Below the pieces are notes generated by a model that was not told where the DNA came from, did not search any database, and saw only the letters and a list, made by a program, of their open reading frames with translations. A DNA stretch of 64,000 nt, taken from contig JASMAS010000024.1 in assembly GCA_030754235.1 (NCBI GenBank), forward strand, positions 19,398-83,397, given 5' to 3'. Positions 19,615 to 27,136 of this stretch are shown in pieces (the first letter of the stretch is position 1; each line of letters starts with the position of its first letter). A program made the position numbers and the translations under genes. The DNA comes from Litorilituus sp. GTDB lineage: Bacteria; Pseudomonadota; Gammaproteobacteria; Enterobacterales; Alteromonadaceae.

Positions 19615-20293
19615 TTAACTGCTCTTGTAGTTTAGCTAAACTACCAGCAACTTCTTGGTCGGCCTCAATAATACCATTAATTTCATTAAGCAATGATAGT
19701 TGGTCTTGAGCGCGCATTACCGCACTAGCAACGGTTGGTTTTGCATTTGGATCTTCATCTTTAAAAAAACTTAATGCGGTATTAATTGCGGCAGCTTTAG
19801 CAATTTCAGTTCCATATTGAGTCACTAAAATACCTAATTCAATACCTTGCTGAGCAAGAGCAATGGTTAATTTAGAGTTCTCATCAGAGATTGTTTGAGT
19901 TGCTTTACGGTATGCCGTTAATTTATTTGCAATTTTGTCATCTTCTGTTTTAGCGCCAAGGTCAAACCTATTCGCTTCAGCCAATAATTCTGGTTCTGTT
20001 TTTCCTTTATTTGCCGCTAAAAAACTTGAAACATCACGAAATTTTTTTACCACATCACGATATTGCACAGCCACATTTTTTTGTTGCTCTACATATGCAG
20101 ATAAACCATTAAGGAATTGGTCAACACCCGGTGAGACTTCAACAGCTTCATAGCCTACAGTATCCATTTCGGCAATGATGCGATCTACTTCAACATCACG
20201 ATCGACATTAGCTTTTTGTTCGTTGGATAAGCTGCTACAGCCAGCAAGCAAAGACAGGGCCATTACAGCCGCAGTGAGGTTTTTCTTTAACAT
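19601..20293 (-). CDS. Lipoprotein, first gene of the LPP20/CsgG-like operon
   Basis: The track start is 20305, but the ATG at 20293 has GGAG 6 bases upstream and starts a clean lipoprotein signal, MLKKNLTAAVMALSLLAGC (Cys19). The 230-residue protein is largely helical with long polar helices (about 65-105 and 125-165) and a hydrophobic stretch around AAAINTALSFF. No known family is recognised. As the first gene of eight, its upstream region (20294 onward) should carry the operon promoter; that DNA is very AT-rich and I could not pick a convincing -35/-10 pair. Confidence 0.7.
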   Translation of the reverse strand: MLKKNLTAAVMALSLLAGCSSLSNEQKANVDRDVEVDRIIAEMDTVGYEAVEVSPGVDQFLNGLSAYVEQQKNVAVQYRDVVKKFRDVSSFLAANKGKTEPELLAEANRFDLGAKTEDDKIANKLTAYRKATQTISDENSKLTIALAQQGIELGILVTQYGTEIAKAAAINTALSFFKDEDPNAKPTVASAVMRAQDQLSLLNEINGIIEADQEVAGSLAKLQEQLNARG

Positions 20294-20563
20294 TCTATAC
20301 TCCATGAAATTTATAATTATATAACAGGGCTAACTTGTTAACTCTATTAAATTTTACTCCCTGTAGCCTGAATCATACATCATTTTTTCAGTTGTTCAAC
20401 ACGTAGTAGTATAAATTTTATATTTATTATTTCATTCATTAAGGAGTGAAATATTTTAAAAAACAACAGACAGTTGATGGTTGTCTATATTGAAGTAAGG
20501 CGTTTGTTTTTTTATGGTATATAGCTTATTTTACTTGTTTAGTAATACTATATAGAGTCTCTT

Positions 20564-20698
20564 GTGATTAGAATATCCATAGGTGAAATAACGCCTATTA
20601 TTACCTTTATATCAGGAGACAAAGTTGATAAACATCCTAGTTTCCCTGAGCTTGGTTTGCTAGAGCATCATCAATATTCATTAGCACAATCACATTAA
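20564..20698 (+). CDS. Possible small ORF just upstream of the fabG-type gene
   Basis: Too short for the ORF track. A GTG at 20564 opens 44 codons (VIRISIGEITPIITF... EHHQYSLAQSH) ending at a TAA that abuts the AAGGAG of the next gene. The composition looks coding and the stop/RBS contact suggests coupling, but there is no ATG and only a poor RBS. It could be a leader peptide, the tail of a decayed gene or chance. The rest of the gap 20306-20708 is AT-rich with no other candidate. Confidence 0.2.
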   Translation: MIRISIGEITPIITFISGDKVDKHPSFPELGLLEHHQYSLAQSH

Positions 20699-20708
20699 GG
20701 AGCTAATC

Positions 20709-22058
20709 ATGGCTGATACTTATTTAAAATATAGCCAAACTTCAGTTGGAAAAAATCTATGTCGTCTTTTGGCATTGCCTGTGCCGCCAGTACTCAAAAG
20801 AGCAAAAGAAGCACCTTGGACACTAGTTGTTGATGTGCTGTTAGGGAGCGTTGACTCCACTGTCGTTAGCGAGCCGATAAAGCGCATATTAAAAGGGCAA
20901 ATGTTCAGGCTACAAACAACAGATTGTGAACACTTTGATGGCTTAGTTTTTGATGCGACACAAATAAAAAATGGTGATGACAGTAAAGCGCTTTATCAGT
21001 TTTTCCATCTGCACCTTAAAAAAATCAGAACCAGCGGCAAAATTGTCATTATTGGCTTAGATCCTAAACAATGCCAAACCAGTCAACAAGCAACGATACA
21101 ACGAGGGTTGGTTGGTTTTATTAAAGCGCTAGCTAAAGAAGTTGGGCGTAAGGGCGTGACGGCTAATTTAATTTTTTCAGCAACAACCTTAGCCGTGAAT
21201 ATTTCTGCGCCAGTGCATTTTTTACTTTCTTATCGCTCTGCTTACGTCAATGGACAAGTCTTCACTCTCAATCATAATAAATCTCTCCCAGAAACCCCAG
21301 AAAAAGAAGTGAACTGGAAACAACCATTAACAGGTAAAGTCGCCCTAGTTACAGGTGCTTCAAGAGGTATAGGTGCCTCCATTGCGCAAGTACTTGCTCG
21401 TGATGGTGCAACCGTTATTGGTCTAGATATGGAGCAAGCTGAAAATGAATTAACTCATGTGATGGGCCAAATAGGTGGTCGAACCATTATTACTAATATT
21501 ACGGATAACAACGCAGCTCAAATTATTGCTAATGAAATTGCCAAGCTAGAAAATTCCGTTGATATTGTTGTGCATAATGCAGGCATTACCCGTGATAAAA
21601 TGATCGCTACTATGTCTTTGTCACACTGGGAGGAAGTGATGGCGGTTAATTTAACTAGTATTGAACGTATTAACGCATACTTATTAAAAAATAATCATAT
21701 TAACGCTGGAGGTCGTATAATTTGTGTCTCATCTATCAGTGGTATTGCTGGCAATGTTGGACAAAGCAATTACGCCATGTCTAAAGCAAGCATTGTTGGT
21801 ATGATTGACAGTATGGCAGAGCAATTAAATGAAAAAAATATTACTATTAATGCGGTAGCGCCTGGCTTTATTGAAACTCAAATGACAGCTTCTATTCCTG
21901 TTTTAACCCGATTTGTTGGGCGAAGAATGTGTGCTTTATATCAAGGTGGTTTACCTGTGGATGTGGCTGAAACAATCGCTTTTTTCGCTGCTCCTCAATC
22001 ACAGGGGCTTTCTGCTAACTTAGTGCGTGTTTGCGGTTTAAATATGATGGGGGCGTAA
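20709..22058 (+). CDS. Long 3-oxoacyl-ACP/CoA reductase (FabG4-like SDR)
   Basis: A 449-residue short-chain dehydrogenase with RBS AAGGAG. The C-terminal 240 residues are a complete SDR domain: GASRGIGASIA (nucleotide loop, about 218-228), HNAGITRD, catalytic Ser in CVSSISGIAG, and the YAMSK Tyr/Lys pair. The N-terminal 200 residues form a second, degenerate Rossmann-like domain without the catalytic Tyr-x-x-x-Lys. This two-domain build is that of high-molecular-weight FabG (FabG4 of Mycobacterium, about 454 residues), which reduces 3-oxoacyl thioesters with NAD(P)H. Whether it serves synthesis or degradation of fatty acids cannot be told. It appears monocistronic. Confidence 0.85.
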   Translation: MADTYLKYSQTSVGKNLCRLLALPVPPVLKRAKEAPWTLVVDVLLGSVDSTVVSEPIKRILKGQMFRLQTTDCEHFDGLVFDATQIKNGDDSKALYQFFHLHLKKIRTSGKIVIIGLDPKQCQTSQQATIQRGLVGFIKALAKEVGRKGVTANLIFSATTLAVNISAPVHFLLSYRSAYVNGQVFTLNHNKSLPETPEKEVNWKQPLTGKVALVTGASRGIGASIAQVLARDGATVIGLDMEQAENELTHVMGQIGGRTIITNITDNNAAQIIANEIAKLENSVDIVVHNAGITRDKMIATMSLSHWEEVMAVNLTSIERINAYLLKNNHINAGGRIICVSSISGIAGNVGQSNYAMSKASIVGMIDSMAEQLNEKNITINAVAPGFIETQMTASIPVLTRFVGRRMCALYQGGLPVDVAETIAFFAAPQSQGLSANLVRVCGLNMMGA

Positions 22059-22353
22059 TTTAACCATTATAGGTCAGCAGGTAGTCTAGTGTTTAGTGTA
22101 TAGTACGTTATTTACTCAAGTTGAAAAATAAGACAGTTGATAGTTGCCTATTTTTTATATAGGATTACTCACCATAGTTAAGGGATAATCTTACAAAACC
22201 TTTTAATTAAGTTTTAGGATTAAGTTCATACCACTGGGAAGGTAGCCAAATTATTTTTATATTAAATGAAAATTTAGTATCAGCATAAATTGGCTTGTCC
22301 ATTGATGAATTAATCTGAATGCTAGGCGAGCCATAAATTACGAGGCTTTCGTC

Positions 22354-23499
22354 ATGACAGTAACTTTTATTTCAGACTTAACAAGATTAGATTTGGATGC
22401 TTCAATTGATTATACATGGCTCCAAGGACCTCTAGAAAACTCAATACCAACTATTACTCATTATAGAAATAAACTCGCCAAAAAGTGGTTGAAAGGCGAA
22501 GATTTCCCCCCTAAAAAGCGTATAGCATTATTTTCTTTTTGGGATAAAACCTATTCAACAAATGACTCTTTTCATACAGTAATGAAAAACTTTACTCAAT
22601 TGAGCCAAAGTATTGATGATTTGTATTGCAATATACTTGCCGGGGAAAAACTTTCTTTGTCTGAGGTTTTTGCTGTTAGTGAAAGAATCATTAATTACTT
22701 TAGTGAAGAAACGGTTAAATATGCCTATTTTGTTAAACACCCGTCAACAGATGCCTTACAAACATTACGTCAAGCTTTCGTGTTCTTAACATTTGCTGAT
22801 AAAGTAAACCTTAGGCGTGATTTTTGGGTAGATATGCTATGTGGAATAGTGATTACTGATTTAGCTATGACATCCATTTTAGATGATTTATCTACTCGTT
22901 ATACTCAGAAAAAAACTGATTCAGCTGACATGCATACATTAATTGACATTAAAGAATTGATTTGCTTTGACAGAGAAGTCTCTTCATTAACAATGAGTTT
23001 ACTTGAAAGGTATTGTCAGCAAAGACAGCAAAGTCATTTAGCCGGCGGTATTAAAGGTGAGTTGTCAGCCTTATATCTAAAAATGTATGATATGGTGAGA
23101 TTATATTGCACACTTACAAAATCAAGAAAGATACAGACGTCTGTTTGCCCGTTGAGTTCTATGGATGTTATTCTAAGGCAAGAGTGTAATAGGGGGCAGT
23201 CAAAAATAGTCTTTAGCTTTGCCGAAGCTTTGGCTTTATATCCTAAAGGAATGATGGTTGAGTTAACAAGTGGTGAAGTCGTACAAATTGGTTTATATAC
23301 TAAAGATGGTTTGTACCAAGTAAAAGAAACTGTTGCTAAATCAAAAGTTAAAGCTCAAAGTGTTCGATTGATTTCTCCTGTTCAAGTGAAGAAAATTATA
23401 ACGGCCTTTTTTTGCAATGGTGATTCGTTTGAGGATTTTTCTCTGCTCTCTAGTCATTTAGAGATAGATGCAAAAAATGGGCACTATGAAAAGTTGTAA
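22354..23499 (+). CDS. Degenerate HD-GYP-like protein lacking the HD pair
   Basis: A 381-residue cytoplasmic protein not recognised at first sight. Comparison with the next gene shows common descent. FVFLTFADKVNLRRDFWVDM then LCGIVITDLAM (about 142-172) lines up with FIFFLAFAKHIGVKKNLLEE then LGVAAILHDIGM of the HD-GYP protein, so the metal-binding His-Asp has become Thr168-Asp169. The GYP segment is absent. The C-terminal part (SFAEALALYPKGMMVELTSG) again matches KFIEALGIYPLGSVVTLKNG. It is probably catalytically inactive and may bind a partner or ligand. The preceding gap 22059-22353 holds nothing I can support. Confidence 0.7.
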   Translation: MTVTFISDLTRLDLDASIDYTWLQGPLENSIPTITHYRNKLAKKWLKGEDFPPKKRIALFSFWDKTYSTNDSFHTVMKNFTQLSQSIDDLYCNILAGEKLSLSEVFAVSERIINYFSEETVKYAYFVKHPSTDALQTLRQAFVFLTFADKVNLRRDFWVDMLCGIVITDLAMTSILDDLSTRYTQKKTDSADMHTLIDIKELICFDREVSSLTMSLLERYCQQRQQSHLAGGIKGELSALYLKMYDMVRLYCTLTKSRKIQTSVCPLSSMDVILRQECNRGQSKIVFSFAEALALYPKGMMVELTSGEVVQIGLYTKDGLYQVKETVAKSKVKAQSVRLISPVQVKKIITAFFCNGDSFEDFSLLSSHLEIDAKNGHYEKL

Positions 23500-23535
23500 C
23501 TATACTTGATAAAAGTTGTAACTATACTTGATAAA
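23489..23535 (+). repeat. 22-bp perfect tandem duplication over a stop codon
   Basis: AAAAGTTGTAACTATACTTGAT occurs twice in direct succession (23489-23510 and 23511-23532), followed by AAA of a third partial unit. The first copy contains the stop codon of the degenerate HD-GYP gene, so the reading frame is unaffected. It looks like a recent slippage or duplication event. Confidence 0.9.
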
Positions 23536-23766
23536 GGTAATTGCAAATTATAATTTAATTATGTATTATGCCGTCCCGCGCACTAGGAGCTATTTCGAAA
23601 GTAATCTGTTTTCTTAAAGCGCATAAGGATGATTAAATATACCAATGGGATGGTGGCCTTACTTTACAGCTTTGAAAATTACAAATATCATGGCTAAAGC
23701 TTAGGCTTGCTATTTGGTGTTTTATTTTCTTTATTTGTATGGCAAGTCTGAATTATTGGAATTCAT

Positions 23767-24849
23767 ATGATTAAGATTAGCGTATACAATTTAGCCATAG
23801 GGATGCACGTTTCAAAACTGGACCGTAGTTGGCTATCCACATCTTTTTTTCGTCACTCTTTTAAAATTAAAACACAAAAACAACTGAATAGACTAAAAGC
23901 CGAGTGCGATTTTGTCTTTGTTGACCCTGATAAAAGTGTTGTTAGTAACGCAATAAAACTGCCAAGCAAGGCTGAAGCTATTAAAGAGGCTTCTAATGAA
24001 GTAAACAAAACTAAAAAGTTACTTGTAAATCATTTCAAAAATATTCAAAAGGGCGTCAATATTAAGGTGAGAACATTGATCCCTGTTATTGGAGCACTGA
24101 CTAAAGGAGTGCTTGATGATACCGAAGTCTATTTATATATCACTATGCTTAGAGATAAACATAACTCTTTGGAAGCAAAATCAATCAGGGTATTTATTTT
24201 TTTCTTGGCGTTTGCTAAACATATTGGCGTTAAAAAAAATTTATTGGAAGAGCTTGGAGTAGCAGCCATCTTGCATGATATTGGTATGCTCTCAGCACCT
24301 CAAGAGCTACTTCAGTCTGCTTTTATCAGTAAGGAGGAACGAAAGTTTATTGAAAACCATCCTCAAATAGGGGTTGAACTATTAGCTAGAGAGAATACTT
24401 TTTCGGAGTTAACGTTAACCACAATAAAGCATCACCATGAGAATTTTGATGGTTCTGGATATCCTGATGGTTTAGCTGGACGAGATATAGGCTTATATTC
24501 ACGTATGTTAAATATTACCTGTATGTATGAAGCATTGACGCGAAATAGAGTGTATAGAAAAGCAGTGTATCCTACTGAAGCCGCAAGTATATTAGCTTTT
24601 AACGCAGGTTCTAAATTAGATAAAAGACTCACCCTTAAATTTATTGAAGCACTTGGCATTTATCCTTTAGGTTCTGTTGTCACGTTGAAAAACGGAAAGA
24701 TGTTTACCGTAATCTCTTTTGATAAAAAGTGCGGGTACAGTGTCGTTCCAAGTGAATTAAATGATAGTGATGAAGTTAAACCTGAGCCTATTGTTATTAA
24801 GCCTAAAGATGTTACACAACTCATTAACGTTAATTCTGTTGCCACCTAA
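23767..24849 (+). CDS. HD-GYP domain protein (probable c-di-GMP phosphodiesterase)
   Basis: A 360-residue cytoplasmic protein. The N-terminal 100 residues look like the DUF3391 domain that commonly precedes HD-GYP (IGMHVSKLDRSWLST). The HD-GYP domain spans about 125-300: His132, His170-Asp171 in ILHDIGM, ENHPQIGVELL, HHHENFDGSGYPDGL with an intact GYP, and SRMLNI. These are the metal and substrate residues for hydrolysis of c-di-GMP to pGpG or GMP. No receiver or membrane domain is present. It lies 267 bases after its degenerate paralogue on the same strand; the gap holds the tandem repeat and no gene. Confidence 0.88.
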   Translation: MIKISVYNLAIGMHVSKLDRSWLSTSFFRHSFKIKTQKQLNRLKAECDFVFVDPDKSVVSNAIKLPSKAEAIKEASNEVNKTKKLLVNHFKNIQKGVNIKVRTLIPVIGALTKGVLDDTEVYLYITMLRDKHNSLEAKSIRVFIFFLAFAKHIGVKKNLLEELGVAAILHDIGMLSAPQELLQSAFISKEERKFIENHPQIGVELLARENTFSELTLTTIKHHHENFDGSGYPDGLAGRDIGLYSRMLNITCMYEALTRNRVYRKAVYPTEAASILAFNAGSKLDKRLTLKFIEALGIYPLGSVVTLKNGKMFTVISFDKKCGYSVVPSELNDSDEVKPEPIVIKPKDVTQLINVNSVAT

Positions 24850-24969
24850 ACAGAAGTTTTTATTAACACCGACGTGATTTGATTTTTTGGCCAGACATTG
24901 AGTTTACGTGCAAGGCAGAGATCGAAAAGTTAGCCGAAAATAATTGCTGTAATAATTTGGCTGGCTTAT

Positions 24970-26838
24970 TTATAACGTATAAATCATTGATAACTGTACA
25001 TGCCGACCAGGCATAAAATTGGCCAACTCATCAGCAGTCGTTAGATAGTTTTCGTTAAATAAATTTTCAATGGTTAAGCTAAATTGCAAATTATTTGCTA
25101 AAGAATAATCCCCTCTCAAGCTAAAAACGTGTGATTTGGATAATTCTTGCTCAGATACGGTAATATCTGACTTATCTAAACGATATCGATACTGTAGTGA
25201 CACTTTATAATTGTTTTCTTGTTGTGACAGTGTCAACCCATGCTCTGCTGGGCTAATATCAGCTAAATTAAGGTCATTTTGAGTACGCCCTTGTTGCCAC
25301 TGATATTGCCAACTTAGCGTTAATGATTGACTTAATTGCAACGTCAATTGTTGTTCAAGACCATAAATAGTTCCTTGGGTTATATTTTGATAACTTAATA
25401 TGCCATCTCCTACAGTTACCCGCTCTATGTAGTCATCTATTGTGCTATTAAATATTGAAAAATCCCAGCTAAGATTAGAAAATTTAGCCTGTATATTTAT
25501 TTCACTATTTAACACTTTTTCGCTGACTAAATTTGAGTTTCCTATGATTTTTCCACGCCCGGTAGTGCCATTGAAATAGCTTTCAGTTAAAGAGGGAAAG
25601 CGAAACCCAGAGGCCATTTTAGCACTAAAGAAGTAAGTCTGGTTGATGGTTTTATGAGCACTGATAAAACCTGTTACTTTGTGTGCAGATCTCGAGCCGT
25701 GTTGGGCCGATTGATGGTAATAATCAAGTCGAGTTCCCATATTTAGCACGATAGAATCAAACATTAAGTTGGCATCAATATAAGCGGCATAAGCATTTTG
25801 CTGAGCAGATAAGTTGATTTTTTTCCAGTCTAATTCATTCGCTAGGTTATATTGCATTTCCTCAACTTTTACATTATCACGTTGCTCTATCTCTATGCCT
25901 AGTCGACCGTTTAACCTAGACAATTGCCAGTTCTTTTGCCCAATAAATCCAAAGTCATGACTTTGATAATCAACCACATTATAACGTTTATTCACTCGAG
26001 TTATTTTACTTTGCCATTTTTGATAATGACTATAACTGGCTACAGACCAGTTATCATAATCAGATAATTCCACTTTGTTTATAATGTGTAATGCATTAGG
26101 GTATAAAGTTATCTTTTTATCTGGATATTGATTATTTGATTTACCTATATTGCTGGCATCACTTGATATAAAGGAATAATTAATAGCCAAATTATTTGAT
26201 AGTGGATGCTGCCAATGAACAAAGTTTGAAAGTTGCTCAAATTGAGACAATAAAGGATTATTTTTAATGTCTTGCTCATTTTTTGCGTGTCGATAAGCAA
26301 CACCGTAAGATAACTGCTCATTAGAGCCTGTTATGCTGATAGCTTGCTCATTTGCAAAGCTTGACTGATATAGAGACAAGCTAGTAGGTTCGTCGATTTT
26401 AACATTTAAATCCACCACACCACCAAGTGCACCAGAGCCATAAAACATGGAGCTAGCACCTTTATTTACGGTGATGTTGTCAAGTAAGTTTGGGTCAATG
26501 AATGATAAGGCACTGCCAGCCCTTCGCTCTGTATTTATAGGAACACCTGCAACCTTACTTAAAACTCGCCAACGAGAAAAACCTCTAATAGCATACGTTT
26601 GCCACATCCCGCCTTGCCCATTGAGCGAAACACCGGGTAACTGAGCTACAGCATCGGCTATTTTACTGGGGCTACTATGTAATTCATCTAAGTTAATATG
26701 AACAATGTCGTTTTTATCTGCCGTTGTAAGGTTTCGTTCAACAGTTACTGTGATGTGTTCAATAGGTGAGGATAATTGAGCGTGAGATTTAATCAGGGTT
26801 AGGGATGCACAGATCCCCAAAAAAACTTTACAATCCAT
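24970..26838 (-). CDS. TonB-dependent outer-membrane receptor
   Basis: A 622-residue receptor with a signal peptide (about residues 1-20). The plug domain (about 25-145) has the usual steps: ITVTVERN, a run to VAQLPGVSLNGQ, IRGFSRWRV and KGASSMFYGSGALGGVVDL. The beta-barrel follows, with the C-terminal strand ending in aromatic/Leu residues (HVQLSMIYTL) as recognised by the BAM machinery. The TonB box is probably EHITVTVE. The size suits a siderophore, haem, metal or small-nutrient receptor, but the ligand cannot be told. It begins 2 bases after a small lipoprotein gene, so the two are coupled. Confidence 0.9.
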   Translation of the reverse strand: MDCKVFLGICASLTLIKSHAQLSSPIEHITVTVERNLTTADKNDIVHINLDELHSSPSKIADAVAQLPGVSLNGQGGMWQTYAIRGFSRWRVLSKVAGVPINTERRAGSALSFIDPNLLDNITVNKGASSMFYGSGALGGVVDLNVKIDEPTSLSLYQSSFANEQAISITGSNEQLSYGVAYRHAKNEQDIKNNPLLSQFEQLSNFVHWQHPLSNNLAINYSFISSDASNIGKSNNQYPDKKITLYPNALHIINKVELSDYDNWSVASYSHYQKWQSKITRVNKRYNVVDYQSHDFGFIGQKNWQLSRLNGRLGIEIEQRDNVKVEEMQYNLANELDWKKINLSAQQNAYAAYIDANLMFDSIVLNMGTRLDYYHQSAQHGSRSAHKVTGFISAHKTINQTYFFSAKMASGFRFPSLTESYFNGTTGRGKIIGNSNLVSEKVLNSEINIQAKFSNLSWDFSIFNSTIDDYIERVTVGDGILSYQNITQGTIYGLEQQLTLQLSQSLTLSWQYQWQQGRTQNDLNLADISPAEHGLTLSQQENNYKVSLQYRYRLDKSDITVSEQELSKSHVFSLRGDYSLANNLQFSLTIENLFNENYLTTADELANFMPGRHVQLSMIYTL

Positions 26839-26840
26839 TT

Positions 26841-27080
26841 TTACTTATTATTTCCATCTTTTTCGAGTTCTTTTTTGGGCTTAGGTAACTTACCATCTTC
26901 AAGTGGAAATTGATTTGGTATTAACACCACATCTTTATCTGCAACTTTCTTTTTAGTAACACTGGGTAATTTACTGACAGGCTTTGATATTCTAACTTCA
27001 CTTTGTTCTACTTGTTGTTCATTATCACCACATGCCATCAGAGGTACCAAGGTCATTAATATCACTAATTTTCTGTCCAT
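26841..27080 (-). CDS. Small lipoprotein coupled to the TonB receptor
   Basis: A 79-residue protein with lipoprotein signal MDRKLVILMTLVPLMAC (Cys17) and an AAGGA RBS. The mature 62 residues are charged and probably unfolded. The segment VVLIPNQFPLEDG resembles VKTVPNRFPFKES near the N-terminus of the large secreted protein encoded upstream. A shared short motif in neighbours suggests both touch the same partner, possibly the receptor; that is inference. No family is recognised. Confidence 0.7.
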   Translation of the reverse strand: MDRKLVILMTLVPLMACGDNEQQVEQSEVRISKPVSKLPSVTKKKVADKDVVLIPNQFPLEDGKLPKPKKELEKDGNNK

Positions 27081-27090
27081 AATTTTTCCT

Positions 27091-27116
27091 TAAAAAAGGA
27101 GGGTTTCCCCTCCTTT
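27091..27116 (-). terminator. Rho-independent terminator inside the receptor cluster
   Basis: On the minus strand AAAGGAGGG-gaaa-CCCTCCTTT followed by TTT is a strong GC-rich 9-bp hairpin with a T-run. It stands 20 bases after the stop of the 1635-residue gene and only 11 bases before the start of the small lipoprotein gene. Lipoprotein and receptor expression would need read-through or a promoter within the upstream gene. Confidence 0.85.
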
Positions 27117-27136
27117 GGATGAGTCAATGCATTTAT

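Noticed and set aside
12462-20293. Reading the LPP20/FlgT-like operon as part of a flagellar cluster, or as a curli (csg) operon.
   Set aside because: No flagellar structural, curlin or CsgE/CsgF-like genes are present, and the neighbours are fadH and a fabG-type gene.
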